Shown here one piece after another: positions 51,569 to 60,175 of a stretch of DNA of 64,000 bases (positions within the stretch are counted from its first letter, which is position 1; every line of letters begins with the position of its first letter). The stretch comes from DATAPD01 sp036265385 (GTDB taxonomy: Bacteria; Acidobacteriota; Terriglobia; Terriglobales; Acidobacteriaceae). The DNA is taken from contig DATAPD010000015.1 in assembly GCA_036265385.1 (NCBI GenBank), forward strand, positions 372,001 to 436,000. The letters are read 5' to 3'. The position numbers and the translations under genes are program-made. The notes under the pieces are model-generated. The model had not been told where the DNA came from, did not search any database, and saw only the letters and a list, made by a program, of their open reading frames with translations.

Positions 51569-51688
51569 TTAGAATTTCGCCGCTTTCAGTAAGCCGTATG
51601 CCAGCCCTAGCCACAACGCGAACCCCGTCAGGTTCAGCACAACTCTCCATGGCAAACTGTCGATAAAAGCATTGTATTTCGCGTCCAT
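51569..51688 (-). CDS. Tiny membrane protein, 39 residues
   Basis: Reads MDAKYNAFIDSLPWRVVLN with a helix LTGFALWLGLAYGLLKAAKF to the end. AGAGGG lies about six bases before the ATG, a good ribosome binding site. With the 36-residue frame downstream it may form a small operon. The rest of 51689-51829 shows no feature. Confidence 0.5.
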   Translation of the reverse strand: MDAKYNAFIDSLPWRVVLNLTGFALWLGLAYGLLKAAKF

Positions 51689-51829
51689 ACATCCCTCTTT
51701 CCGTTCCGAAATCTCTGCAGAATTAGACGCACGACTGATGCGTCAGTGAGTCTGGATTACCCCACAATGTCTGCACTCTTTAATACGCAAGATAGAGGAG
51801 ATTTGTTCCTTGCATTACGCAGGCAAGAG

Positions 51830-52768
51830 TTAGGCGAGCAACGACAGATTGGATGGACCCTGCTCCACCGGGTCCGCAAACTTCCGTAATTCCGGATAAG
51901 CTTTGACCAGCGGCGCTGGTGCTTGCACACGTTTGCCTGTCAACATCGACTTCAATTCCAGCGCGTTCACTCCCGCTTTGCCTTCAAAATGATTGTTGGC
52001 GATAACGTAGGTTGTCTTCGCTTTTTCGGCCACGTTCTCGATTTTCGTCTTCCAGCCTTCGAGTTCCGTCGCCTTGTACAGGTAGTTGTACCGGTCGTCC
52101 CGGTTATCGCTCTCAAACCATTCCTTGTAGTTGCGGCCATGGAGCCGAACATAACCCAGGCTCGATGTCACATGTTCTGTAGGGCCGATTGCTTTCCCCA
52201 GCATCGGCTGATCGATATTGCAGAACGCTACGTTCTGCGCTGCAAAGTGCGCGAATGTATCCGGATTTTCCCAGCTCGAATGTCGAACCTCCACCACTCT
52301 CGGATACTCGATGAATTGCCTCAAGAGTCGATCCAGGTACTCCCGATTCAAGCTGGTGTTTTTGAACGATATCGGAAACTGAATGAGGATCGCGCCTAGC
52401 TTCCCTTCCGACGCAAGCGTATCCAGTCCTTCTCGAGCAGAGGCTTCATCTTCATCGGTTGGCTGAATCGTCGCAGCCGAAGTCGGCCCAACCACCGCAA
52501 CCGGCGAGTGCGTAAAAGATCGGTGCAACTTCGCAGTGAACGTGAAATTCGGATTCACTCCCGCGACTTTCTTGCACCACAATCGTCCCAGCTCAGGCCG
52601 GATATGCCCGTAGAACGACGTATTGATCTCAATCACATCGAAGAACTGCGCAAGATATTCCAGCGGATGAAGCTTTCGCCTCGTTACTTCCGGGGGATAG
52701 ACAATGCCGTCCCAATCTTTATACGACCAACCAGCCGTACCGATGCGGATTTTCTGCGAGGAATCCAT
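51830..52768 (-). CDS. DUF72 TIM-barrel protein
   Basis: Conserved DUF72 family of unknown reaction, a TIM-barrel fold. The 312-residue product begins IRIGTAGWSYKDWDGIVYPP and has the family's FYGHIRPE, VEVRHSSW and YVIANNHFEGKAG motifs. No signal peptide. It stands alone on the minus strand. Confidence 0.88.
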   Translation of the reverse strand: MDSSQKIRIGTAGWSYKDWDGIVYPPEVTRRKLHPLEYLAQFFDVIEINTSFYGHIRPELGRLWCKKVAGVNPNFTFTAKLHRSFTHSPVAVVGPTSAATIQPTDEDEASAREGLDTLASEGKLGAILIQFPISFKNTSLNREYLDRLLRQFIEYPRVVEVRHSSWENPDTFAHFAAQNVAFCNIDQPMLGKAIGPTEHVTSSLGYVRLHGRNYKEWFESDNRDDRYNYLYKATELEGWKTKIENVAEKAKTTYVIANNHFEGKAGVNALELKSMLTGKRVQAPAPLVKAYPELRKFADPVEQGPSNLSLLA

Positions 52769-52921
52769 AGGACTGCAACAACGCGGGCTGAATCGAGGTT
52801 AGCACAGGTGTGCAGAGTGAAACCCGTGGTTTGGCGTGACTAAACGCGACGGACCCGTCCAAGCTCTGGCCGGGACTTCATTTCCTATGCAGGAGTACGG
52901 GAGAGGATGCTCGCTTCTGAA

Positions 52922-53803
52922 CTATTGCGATGACAGGACGACCCAGTATGTGCCGTTCGGATAAGTGGAACTTCGTCCGAAGCATACTCCTATTGCGACC
53001 TGCTTCAGCTTTGCGCTTGAAACTACTCGATCGATTCCGTTTGGCAGCACTTGCGGTTGCAATTGCGTATAGGTGATTACGCTGCGTCCCTCAGATAAGC
53101 CTCGGATCGTTTTGGTATTGAGCATATTTGTTTGCGCCATGCCACATGCGGCATCGCGGATTTCGGCCGGAGCTGTAGCCACAAGCGCACCCAATTTGTG
53201 CTGCATCCGCCACTGATTGAGGGCGTCCGCAACTTGGGCTTCCGACTGGTGCAGCGAATACGCCGTAAGACGATGCGCGAAATCCTGCACCACATACAGG
53301 CGCCCATCGGATCGAACGACGGCGAATCCCGCGACATTGAAACCTGGATCGAGCAAATTCCTGCGATGCGGCGGTGACGCCATCAAATGGTCTTGCGCGG
53401 AATCGATATTGAGATCGAGTGCGACATTTTCGCCGGCTTGATCCAGTCGCAAATCGGAAGCCTCGGCAATGCGACTTCCCAATGCACGTTCTCCGGCAAA
53501 CTGGTGTGACAGCTGCCGTTGTTGGGCCATGGCGAATGCATGTTTACGGGCCGCCTGCGTCAGCCCTTCATTAAACTCCAGCACCGGCAAGCCAGCGAGG
53601 GCGCGATCCTGGTTGGCCAACCTCAGCAACTGTGCCTCGGCTTGCTCGTCAAAAGCTGCGCTCGCAGGATATCGGTCCATTGATGCCGAACGCAGGGAGG
53701 GCTGCACTGGCGTTTTCGACGTGCTGTCTTGTGCTTTCGGCGCCTGAGGGTCGCCCCACATGGCCAGCAGCAGCGTCAAAGTCGCGATAAGGGCCCGAAA
53801 CAT
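52922..53803 (-). CDS. Exported CAP/SCP-domain protein
   Basis: Bacterial YkwD-type CAP-domain protein. I use the ATG at 53803, which gives a signal peptide (MFRALIATLTLLLAMWG). A TTG at 53839 would add twelve residues. The 293-residue protein has the CAP core: LNQ-type helix ARKHAFAMAQQ, AGENVALDL and SPPHRRNLLDPGFNVAGF. A second, degenerate region follows (about 180-290) with paired Cys. Function of bacterial CAP proteins is unsettled; extracytoplasmic. Confidence 0.8.
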   Translation of the reverse strand: MFRALIATLTLLLAMWGDPQAPKAQDSTSKTPVQPSLRSASMDRYPASAAFDEQAEAQLLRLANQDRALAGLPVLEFNEGLTQAARKHAFAMAQQRQLSHQFAGERALGSRIAEASDLRLDQAGENVALDLNIDSAQDHLMASPPHRRNLLDPGFNVAGFAVVRSDGRLYVVQDFAHRLTAYSLHQSEAQVADALNQWRMQHKLGALVATAPAEIRDAACGMAQTNMLNTKTIRGLSEGRSVITYTQLQPQVLPNGIDRVVSSAKLKQVAIGVCFGRSSTYPNGTYWVVLSSQ

Positions 53804-53879
53804 AGATGGCAGAGAAAAAGCGAAAGTTCCGCTTTCCAATTGCGAGGCTAGACTCTAGAATCCGGTTGAGCACCTTACG

Positions 53880-55232
53880 ATGGGGACATTCCTGCTCGGC
53901 CTCGTTTTCGTCTTGAATGTTGTACTTCTGGTCTTCATGTACATGCTCTACCAACGGTTCGCGAATGGCTCGCAAGCTGCTGTAATAAAAGATCTTGCCG
54001 CTCAGAACGAAAGTCTCGAGAATGCCCTGACTCAAAGGTTCAGCGCCGCCACTGCCGACATGGCCATGCGTCTGGAGCAGACCAAAGGGGATCTTCGCCA
54101 ACAAGTCACAGATCGCTTGGAAGAAGGTTTCTCCCGCATGCGCGGAGCCGTCGAAGACCAGCTTTCCAGCGGCCGCCGTGAACAGTCCGACCGCCTTAAA
54201 GAAGCACGCAGCGAACTGACTCAGTCCCTCACCAGCACCACGATGCAGCTCAAGGCGGAGTTCGATTGTCTGAATCAAGCCACCTTGCATAGCCTCGATA
54301 CGATTCGCGCTCGTGTGGATGAAAAGCTTTTAGCGATCACCGATCAAGTCCAAAGGAAACTCGACGAAAACATCAAGGAAGGTTTTGCGCAGTTCGAAAA
54401 AGTTCAGCAACATCTCAAGGCTGCCGAAGAACAACTCCGTGAAGTCGGAGCCCTCGGCCACTCCATCAATGACCTGAACAACCTTCTTAAGCTCCCCCAT
54501 CTTCGTGGACAGTTCGGCGAGGCGAGCCTTGAGCGTCTCTTATCGGATTTCCTTCCCGCGCACATGTGGGCACTCCAGGCCTCTCCGGGCGAAGGTGGTG
54601 GCCGCGCGGATGCCGTGATCTATTTCCCGGATCGCAAATTGCCGATTGATGCGAAGTTCCCCCGCGAGCAGGTGCTTGCCCTTTTCGAAGGTGGCGAGGA
54701 CAGCGAAGTGGAAGCCGCGCGTATCGAGTTCGTGCGCGTCATGAAGACGGAAGCAAAGCGCATCAAGAACTACATCCAGCCCGAAAATGGCACAACCGAC
54801 ATCGCGCTAATGTACCTGCCCAGCGAAACTCTTTATCTCGAAGCCATCCGCAATCGCGACCTCGCAGATTGGCTCAACACGAATCGCGTATTCCCCGTTT
54901 CCCCCAACACTCTCCTGATGACTCTGCAGACAATCGCTCTTGTTCACAAGTGGTATGAAGTTGCCAGCCGCTTCGAGAAGAGCCGCCAGGAACTTGCGAA
55001 AGCTCAGAAGTCTTTCGACTTCTTCCAGAACCAGTTTGAAAACGTCGGCAAGAACCTCTCTAAAGCGCAAGAAGCTTTCGAAACAGCGCAAAGGCACTTG
55101 AAAACTTATCGTGGAAAAGTAACCGCCCTTAGCGGACAAGAACAGCTGGAACTCGAAACTTCCGCAACCACTGAGGAAAGCGGCGGCGTACAAGCTAGTC
55201 TGCTTCCTCTCTCCGACAAAGCTAGCGCATAA
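53880..55232 (+). CDS. rmuC: RmuC-family DNA recombination protein
   Basis: RmuC limits DNA inversion between short inverted repeats and has a restriction-endonuclease-like nuclease fold. The 450-residue product has an N-terminal membrane segment (about 3-20), a long coiled coil (about 40-190) and the conserved core. Markers are LPHLRGQFGEASLERLLSDF, DAVIYFPDRKLPIDAKFP and YIQPENGTTDIALMYLPSETLYLEAI. It diverges from the CAP-domain gene. Confidence 0.92.
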   Translation: MGTFLLGLVFVLNVVLLVFMYMLYQRFANGSQAAVIKDLAAQNESLENALTQRFSAATADMAMRLEQTKGDLRQQVTDRLEEGFSRMRGAVEDQLSSGRREQSDRLKEARSELTQSLTSTTMQLKAEFDCLNQATLHSLDTIRARVDEKLLAITDQVQRKLDENIKEGFAQFEKVQQHLKAAEEQLREVGALGHSINDLNNLLKLPHLRGQFGEASLERLLSDFLPAHMWALQASPGEGGGRADAVIYFPDRKLPIDAKFPREQVLALFEGGEDSEVEAARIEFVRVMKTEAKRIKNYIQPENGTTDIALMYLPSETLYLEAIRNRDLADWLNTNRVFPVSPNTLLMTLQTIALVHKWYEVASRFEKSRQELAKAQKSFDFFQNQFENVGKNLSKAQEAFETAQRHLKTYRGKVTALSGQEQLELETSATTEESGGVQASLLPLSDKASA

Positions 55233-55257
55233 AAAAATGGCGCTCGATAGAGCGCCA
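55231..55257 (-). terminator. Intrinsic terminator of the flavin monooxygenase gene
   Basis: On the minus strand TGGCGCTC, a TATC loop and GAGCGCCA make a perfect 8-bp stem followed by seven T residues (the A run at 55231-55237). It overlaps the end of rmuC on the other strand and may serve both genes. Confidence 0.85.
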
Positions 55258-55278
55258 GATCAAACCATCTCGTTTTTT

Positions 55279-56415
55279 CTACGCCGCTTGCACTGCCTGA
55301 ATGAATTTCTGTGCTTCGCTGCCCCGATTCTTCATCCGCTGGGCCACGACCTTTACGACTCGTTCCGCATCTCGGCTCACTCCAATCACCGTCGCGGACG
55401 ACATCGCGTACTGAAAGTGCAAACCTACGAAATACAACCCAGGAGCTGCGTTCGCCATACCACGATCGTGCTTCACCCGTCCGTCCTCATCAAAAGCTCC
55501 CGGTAGCTGTATCCACGAAAACCCCGGACGATATCCCGTGCACCAAATTACGTTCCGCACGTCAACCACCGTTCCATCAGACAATGACGGCAGCCCATTC
55601 CGCACACCCGTCACTCGCGACACGCGCTTCACCCCAGCGTCGATTAGATCCTGTGGTTTGACCCGCACCAGCGGCGACGCTTGTCGCAACAACTTCGGAC
55701 GCACCTTTCTGCCGATCGGAGTACCCAGCGTCAGCACGTGGTGTCCAACGAACCGAACCAAACGCACTAGGAGATGCCGAGCAATAAAGCTTTCAATCCG
55801 AAACGGAATGTGGCCTGACTCTTTCCCCGACATCCACGTGGGATGACTTCCGACCACATCCATCGCAATATCCGCGCCCGAGTTCCCAGCACCCACCACT
55901 AAAACTCCGCCCGGCTGGAGCTGCGATGGATTCTTGTATTCATGCGAATGAACCTGCACGATGGATCGATCGAGTTCGTTGGCGAAGCTCGGCGTACGCG
56001 GCACCTGGTAATTCGCCATCGCCACGATCACGTTGTCCGCCTCAATTTGTGTGTTTCCCGCTTTCACGACAAACCGGTTGCCATCTTTCCGCAGTTCATC
56101 CACCTTCACTCCGTTGCGCACTGGCAACTGAAACTTCTTCGCATAGCTCTCCAGATAGTCCGCAATCTGATCCTTGGTTGGCCAACTGGTCCTCGGCCCT
56201 CGATACCTCATCCCGGGGAAGTTCAGATATCGCGCTGGCGTGAATAGCCGCAAAGAATCCCACCGGCGCCGCCACGCGTCGCCAACTCTCTCGTGCGCGT
56301 CCAGGATCAGAAACGGCAAGCCTCTTTTCTTCAGGTGATACCCCGTCACCAGTCCGGCTTGCCCGCCACCAATGACAATGGTCGGGATGTAGTGCGTTTC
56401 AAATGTCTTATTCAT
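55279..56415 (-). CDS. Flavin-containing monooxygenase-like oxidoreductase
   Basis: FAD- and NADPH-dependent oxygenase family. The 378-residue protein has the FAD dinucleotide motif GGGQAG at 16-21, the second (NADPH) motif GAGNSG at 175-180, and a FPGMRYRGPRTSWPTKDQI segment. CTGYRPGFSW is the typical distal ATG-like motif of this group. AGGGG lies six bases before the ATG. It is downstream of the LuxR-type gene, with a candidate operator between them. Confidence 0.88.
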   Translation of the reverse strand: MNKTFETHYIPTIVIGGGQAGLVTGYHLKKRGLPFLILDAHERVGDAWRRRWDSLRLFTPARYLNFPGMRYRGPRTSWPTKDQIADYLESYAKKFQLPVRNGVKVDELRKDGNRFVVKAGNTQIEADNVIVAMANYQVPRTPSFANELDRSIVQVHSHEYKNPSQLQPGGVLVVGAGNSGADIAMDVVGSHPTWMSGKESGHIPFRIESFIARHLLVRLVRFVGHHVLTLGTPIGRKVRPKLLRQASPLVRVKPQDLIDAGVKRVSRVTGVRNGLPSLSDGTVVDVRNVIWCTGYRPGFSWIQLPGAFDEDGRVKHDRGMANAAPGLYFVGLHFQYAMSSATVIGVSRDAERVVKVVAQRMKNRGSEAQKFIQAVQAA

Positions 56416-56471
56416 GATCGACCCCTATCACCGCAGGTTAGGGGAAACAGCTACTCCACGCATCGAACGGA

Positions 56472-56504
56472 ATACCCATTTTGCTCCCCACTAAGCATGG
56501 GTAT
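56472..56504. promoter_or_regulatory. TACCCAT inverted repeat, candidate operator
   Basis: ATACCCAT (56472-56479) and ATGGGTAT (56497-56504) are exact reverse complements, 17 bp apart. TACCCAT fits the NarL-type heptamer consensus TACYYMT. It is upstream of the flavin monooxygenase start and just past the end of a gene for a LuxR/NarL-type helix-turn-helix protein. The plus strand also has TTTTTAT after it, so a weak terminator is an alternative. Confidence 0.5.
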
Positions 56505-56506
56505 TT

Positions 56507-58198
56507 TTATGTAGATCCCTGGACCAACCCTCGCTGATACGCATATGCCGTCGCCGCAGCCCTCGACGGCAAGTCCAGCTTCACAAAGATATTGCTCACG
56601 TGTCGCGCAACGGTCTTCTCACTGATGTGCAGTCGCTCCGCGATCATTCGGTTCGTCATGCCGGACGCGATTGCCCGCAGTACTTCGAGCTCACGGGACG
56701 TCAACGAACCTTGACCAGCGTCTTCTTTTCCTGACAGCAACGACTCGACGCTCGCCACATCCGGATGCGCTCCCAACTTCCGAAAGATTTCGCACGCTGC
56801 GCTCAGCTCCAGTTCCGCAGCTTCCGGGTTTGCCAACTCATGGCACGCTTGCGCCAGCAACACGCGACACCGCCCCTCTTCATAAGGAGCCTCCAACTCT
56901 CGAAATCCATGGACTCCTCGCCGCAGCACCGCGGCCGCATCTCGAGCATCCCCCTGAGCCAGCAAAACTGCGCCTTTCGCGCGATCTGCCAGCGCGTGCA
57001 GCAGTGGCGCATTCAATGACTTGGCAATTTTCGACAACTCCTCGGCCGCCTTTTCCGCGCCCTCCACATCTTTTACCGCCAGCATGATTTCCACCGCTGC
57101 ATCCAGCACGAACGCCCGTTTCCCCGGCTCCTTCACATCTTCCAGTAGTTCTTGGGCGGCCGTCTGCGCTGCTTGCAGCTTCCCTTGCGCCAGCCAAAGC
57201 ATCCCCAATCCCGGACGGGGCACGCGCTCCCATCGGCTCGCCTGCCGATACGCGCTCTCCGCCTCCGCATACTCCCCGCGCAGCCGATGCACCTCTGCTT
57301 TCCGATAAAACGCCGCGCCCACCGGCGGCTTCGGCGTCGGCTGCGACAGCTTTTCGCACGCACTTTCCGCCTCACCGAGCGCAGCCGGCCAATCGCCATG
57401 CATCTGCAATAGTTCAGCTCTCCGGATCAAGCACGGCCCCCAATACGGCACCATGTCCGGCTGGGTTGCGCACCATCGTTCGAGGGCTAGCGTCCATTCT
57501 TTCGCGCGCCGCATATCGAGGATCTCGCCGCACGCTTCAATCACGCTGCAGTAGACGCCGCCCGCAAACATGGACGACACCTCGCCCGCCTTGATCGCCA
57601 CCATCGCTTCGTCCAGCAACGGAACTCCACGCGGAATCTGGCCCATCCGGATCAGCACTCGCCCCTGTCCTTGCAGCGCCATTGTCGCCAGATCTTGGTC
57701 ACCACACTGCCTGCCGAGTTCCGCCGCTTTCTCAAATAATTCGAGCGCCTCTTTCCCTTTGCCTTCGCGCGCATACCGAAAACCGTCTGCATAAAGCAGG
57801 TATCCGTACTCACGGCAATTCTCATCTGCTTCAAGCAGCCGCCGGGCTCGCGACAACCAACCTCCCGCCTGCGCCGTTTCTCCTTTGAGATAGGAAACAA
57901 AACTCAACCAACTCGCACATCGCGCAGCCGCCCGTGTATCCCCGCGATTCAGAAATCCCTGGTGCGCCCGCGCCAGCCACTCTCCGCTCTCCGCATCGCG
58001 GCCCGTCAGATGCGCGGCGATAGATAGCCGTTCCAGATCTTCCGGATCGAGCGTCACCTGCTCGGTCCCAGCCATCTCCTCCGCGCTCGTCAACGATGAA
58101 TACACTTCGCCCCATGCGTTTCGACGTGCCGCATCGCGGCCATGCAAGATGGCATCGTCACGCGTCGATCGTTTTTCCCGAATGGCTGGATGGGTCAT
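56507..58198 (-). CDS. LuxR-type regulator with a TPR sensor region
   Basis: Transcription factor of 563 residues. The C-terminal helix-turn-helix of the LuxR/NarL class is at about 500-560, with LTSRELEVLRAIASGMTNRM and HISEKTVARHVSNIF. The rest is about ten TPR-like helical repeats (for example LARAHQGFLNRGDTRAA and LFEKAAELGRQCGDQDLA), without an N-terminal P-loop ATPase. Most MalT/LuxR-TPR regulators have such a domain, so this is a shortened type whose ligand is a protein or peptide bound by the TPRs. Target genes are unknown. Confidence 0.85.
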   Translation of the reverse strand: MTHPAIREKRSTRDDAILHGRDAARRNAWGEVYSSLTSAEEMAGTEQVTLDPEDLERLSIAAHLTGRDAESGEWLARAHQGFLNRGDTRAAARCASWLSFVSYLKGETAQAGGWLSRARRLLEADENCREYGYLLYADGFRYAREGKGKEALELFEKAAELGRQCGDQDLATMALQGQGRVLIRMGQIPRGVPLLDEAMVAIKAGEVSSMFAGGVYCSVIEACGEILDMRRAKEWTLALERWCATQPDMVPYWGPCLIRRAELLQMHGDWPAALGEAESACEKLSQPTPKPPVGAAFYRKAEVHRLRGEYAEAESAYRQASRWERVPRPGLGMLWLAQGKLQAAQTAAQELLEDVKEPGKRAFVLDAAVEIMLAVKDVEGAEKAAEELSKIAKSLNAPLLHALADRAKGAVLLAQGDARDAAAVLRRGVHGFRELEAPYEEGRCRVLLAQACHELANPEAAELELSAACEIFRKLGAHPDVASVESLLSGKEDAGQGSLTSRELEVLRAIASGMTNRMIAERLHISEKTVARHVSNIFVKLDLPSRAAATAYAYQRGLVQGST

Positions 58199-58343
58199 GC
58201 ACGTACCGGCAGGGGGTTCTACGAGTCTAGCACCAGAGGCAAACTCCTGACGCGCCTAACCTTAGAGGAATCTGTTTATCGGTCGACAATCGTTCGCGCT
58301 CTGGCTGACTCTCGCTTTAGGCCTGCAATGGAAAGAAGGTTAG

Positions 58344-58370
58344 GTCAATGAGTGTAATGGCGATTTTTTC
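58344..58370 (+). repeat. Direct repeat flanking the scar region, left copy
   Basis: GTCAATGAGTGTAATGGC then GATTTTTTC. A near-identical copy in the same orientation is at 60003-60028, differing at about two bases and by one T in the T run. The two copies bracket 1.6 kb holding the truncated genes. Confidence 0.7.
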
Positions 58371-58481
58371 ATCAATGATGTCCGGGCCCCAGTTCCGGAT
58401 CGCCCCATCCATCCAGCTTAGATGAACTTATGTCGCTACAACATTTCTAGTGACTGTCAGGATAATACTTTGAAGTGCGTA

Positions 58482-58504
58482 AGCGGGGCGGATTGTGCCC
58501 CGCT
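58482..58504. other. Perfect 8-bp hairpin
   Basis: AGCGGGGC, a seven-base loop and GCCCCGCT. It lies 26 bp beyond the stop of the truncated minus-strand fragment and may be its old terminator; no T-tract follows on either strand. Confidence 0.45.
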
Positions 58505-58529
58505 CTGTTGGAGAATTACCACTCTACTC

Positions 58530-58790
58530 CTACTCTTCGGGAGCTCTAACCCGCTCCCCCTCGGCCGTGGTTGCGATTCCCGGATCGATCACCACCTGGT
58601 GAATTGTTCTGCCCCCCTGGGCGACGATAAACTGCAAATGCAGATCCGGCATGCCAGGAACCGTGATAGTTTGCGTTCCAGTGCAGTCCGGGTTTACGGC
58701 ATAGCTGCCGGTGCCCGGTCGCCAACCGGGAGTTAGGACGCCATTCGTAGCGACTGCGTCCACTTGATCCGAGTTCATGACCAGATCCAC
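58530..58790 (-). pseudogene. C-terminal fragment of an unknown exported-type protein
   Basis: The frame opens directly after a TAG and reads 86 residues with GTGSYAVNPDCTGTQTITVPG. The core pattern (Y-x-V-N-x-D-C-T-G) recalls the C-terminal part of small secreted acidobacterial proteins, which I know only loosely. There is no proper start, the GTG being just the first codon of the open frame, and no ribosome binding site. It ends at the TPR fragment on the other strand, overlapping by 27 bp, so I read it as a truncation remnant. Confidence 0.5.
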
Positions 58791-59882
58791 CTATGGGCTG
58801 AAAATTACGACCGCCAAATGCCCGGCTTCCTCGATATTCATGGGGAAATCGGGAGCGCGGTTGCAGCTCAGGTGAAGTTGAAGATAATTACAGAAGACGA
58901 ACGACAATTTGCGAGAAAGACCACTAAGGATCCGGAGGCGTACGATCGCTATCTCCGCGGGCTCTATCATCTGGGAAGGTACAACCTCTCTGACGCGCAA
59001 AAAGCCGTTAAGTACTTCCAGAGCGCCACCGAGCGCGATCCCACGTATGCTCTGGCACACTCGGCACTCGCCGATGCCCTCATGGTGTTTCCGATCTCGG
59101 GCGATGCCCCTTCAAGCCAAGTGATGCCCCCGGTTAAGGAGGCTATCGCATTAGCGCTCCAATCGGATCCCAATTCTGCGGAGGCAAATACGTCAGATGC
59201 ACAGGCGAAGTTTTGGTTCGATTGGGACTTTAAAGGAGTTGAGGACACGGCACGACGCGCCATCAAGTTGAACGAAAACTATACCTTGGCATATTTGTGG
59301 CTCGCTCACGTTCTTTCGAATACTGGACGACACGAAGAGGCTCTGGCCATCATGCAACAAGCGCTCGTGCTCGACCCCCTCTCATTGATCCTTGGTGCAC
59401 TATACGGGCAGTTTCTCTACCATGCCGGACGAAACAGCGAGTCGATCGAGCAATTCAAATTGACCTTGGGAATGGAGCCACGGTTCTGGGTGGGGCAAAT
59501 TTGTGCGGCCAAGGTGTATGAGAAGGTGGGTATGTACTCGGAGGCTCTCGTTGCCTGCGAGCACGCATGGGAGTTCTCTGGAGGCAATACCGAGGCGCTT
59601 TCGTTGGCCGGCTATGTCCACGCAGTTTCGGGAGACAGCGCGAAAGCAGAAGCCACCCTGCATCAGATGCTGGAACTGAAGAAAAGCCGCTATGTCCCGC
59701 CTTACAATATCGCTCTCCTCCTTGCTGGACTCGGACAGAGTGAAACAGCGCTGCAGTGGCTAGAGCAGGCGTTCGCCGATCGTGACGTGCATATGACATT
59801 TCTGTTGGATCACAAGTGGGATGCAATCAGGTTGACAGCGGAATTTCAAAAGCTTCTGTCTCGCGTGGGATTTCGCAACTAA
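58764..59882 (+). pseudogene. 5'-truncated TPR protein (FlgO/TolB-N-like end plus TPRs)
   Basis: The 372-residue frame opens at a TTG as LIRVHDQIHLWAENYDRQM. In larger proteins this is the end of a FlgO/TolB-N-like domain, here missing its first part. It continues with KDPEAYDRYLRGLYHLGRY and about seven TPR-type repeats (ALAHSALADAL, AYLWLAHVLSNTGRHEEAL and others). Full-length relatives carry an N-terminal winged-helix, cyclase or kinase domain. The upstream DNA belongs to a different, oppositely oriented gene fragment, so the front half has been deleted. The TPR part is intact and could still be expressed if a start is used. Confidence 0.7.
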
Positions 59883-60002
59883 TAAGACCATTCTTTAGCC
59901 GGCCTGGGCCCGCGACACAACTTGTTAAATCACCAGCAATTCAGAAGTCAAATGTTGACAGGCGTTAGCACCCATTGACTCCAGTTGGGGCTGGTTTCAC
60001 CT

Positions 60003-60028
60003 GTCAACGAGTGTAATGGCAATTTTTC
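60003..60028 (+). repeat. Direct repeat flanking the scar region, right copy
   Basis: GTCAACGAGTGTAATGGC then AATTTTTC. Partner of the copy at 58344-58370. It lies about 120 bp past the end of the truncated TPR gene in a gene-free stretch. Confidence 0.7.
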
Positions 60029-60175
60029 GCCACTCACAAAGTGACACTCAAGTTAGCGACAACACGAAACAATCGGCTGATCTATTTCAACTGATGTTCT
60101 GATCGGGACTCTTACTGTTTACCTTTCAACCGCAACGTCATTACAATCCATGCGAAACACCGCCCAAGGAGATTC

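Larger units (their letters stand above)
58199..58529. other. Gene-free region with a hairpin and a direct-repeat copy
   Basis: No convincing gene. It holds the repeat at 58344-58370 and the hairpin at 58482-58504, and is otherwise featureless. Confidence 0.6.

Noticed and set aside
58422..58736. Plus-strand frame of 104 residues
   Set aside because: Overlaps the hairpin and the opposite-strand fragment; no ribosome binding site or recognisable domain.
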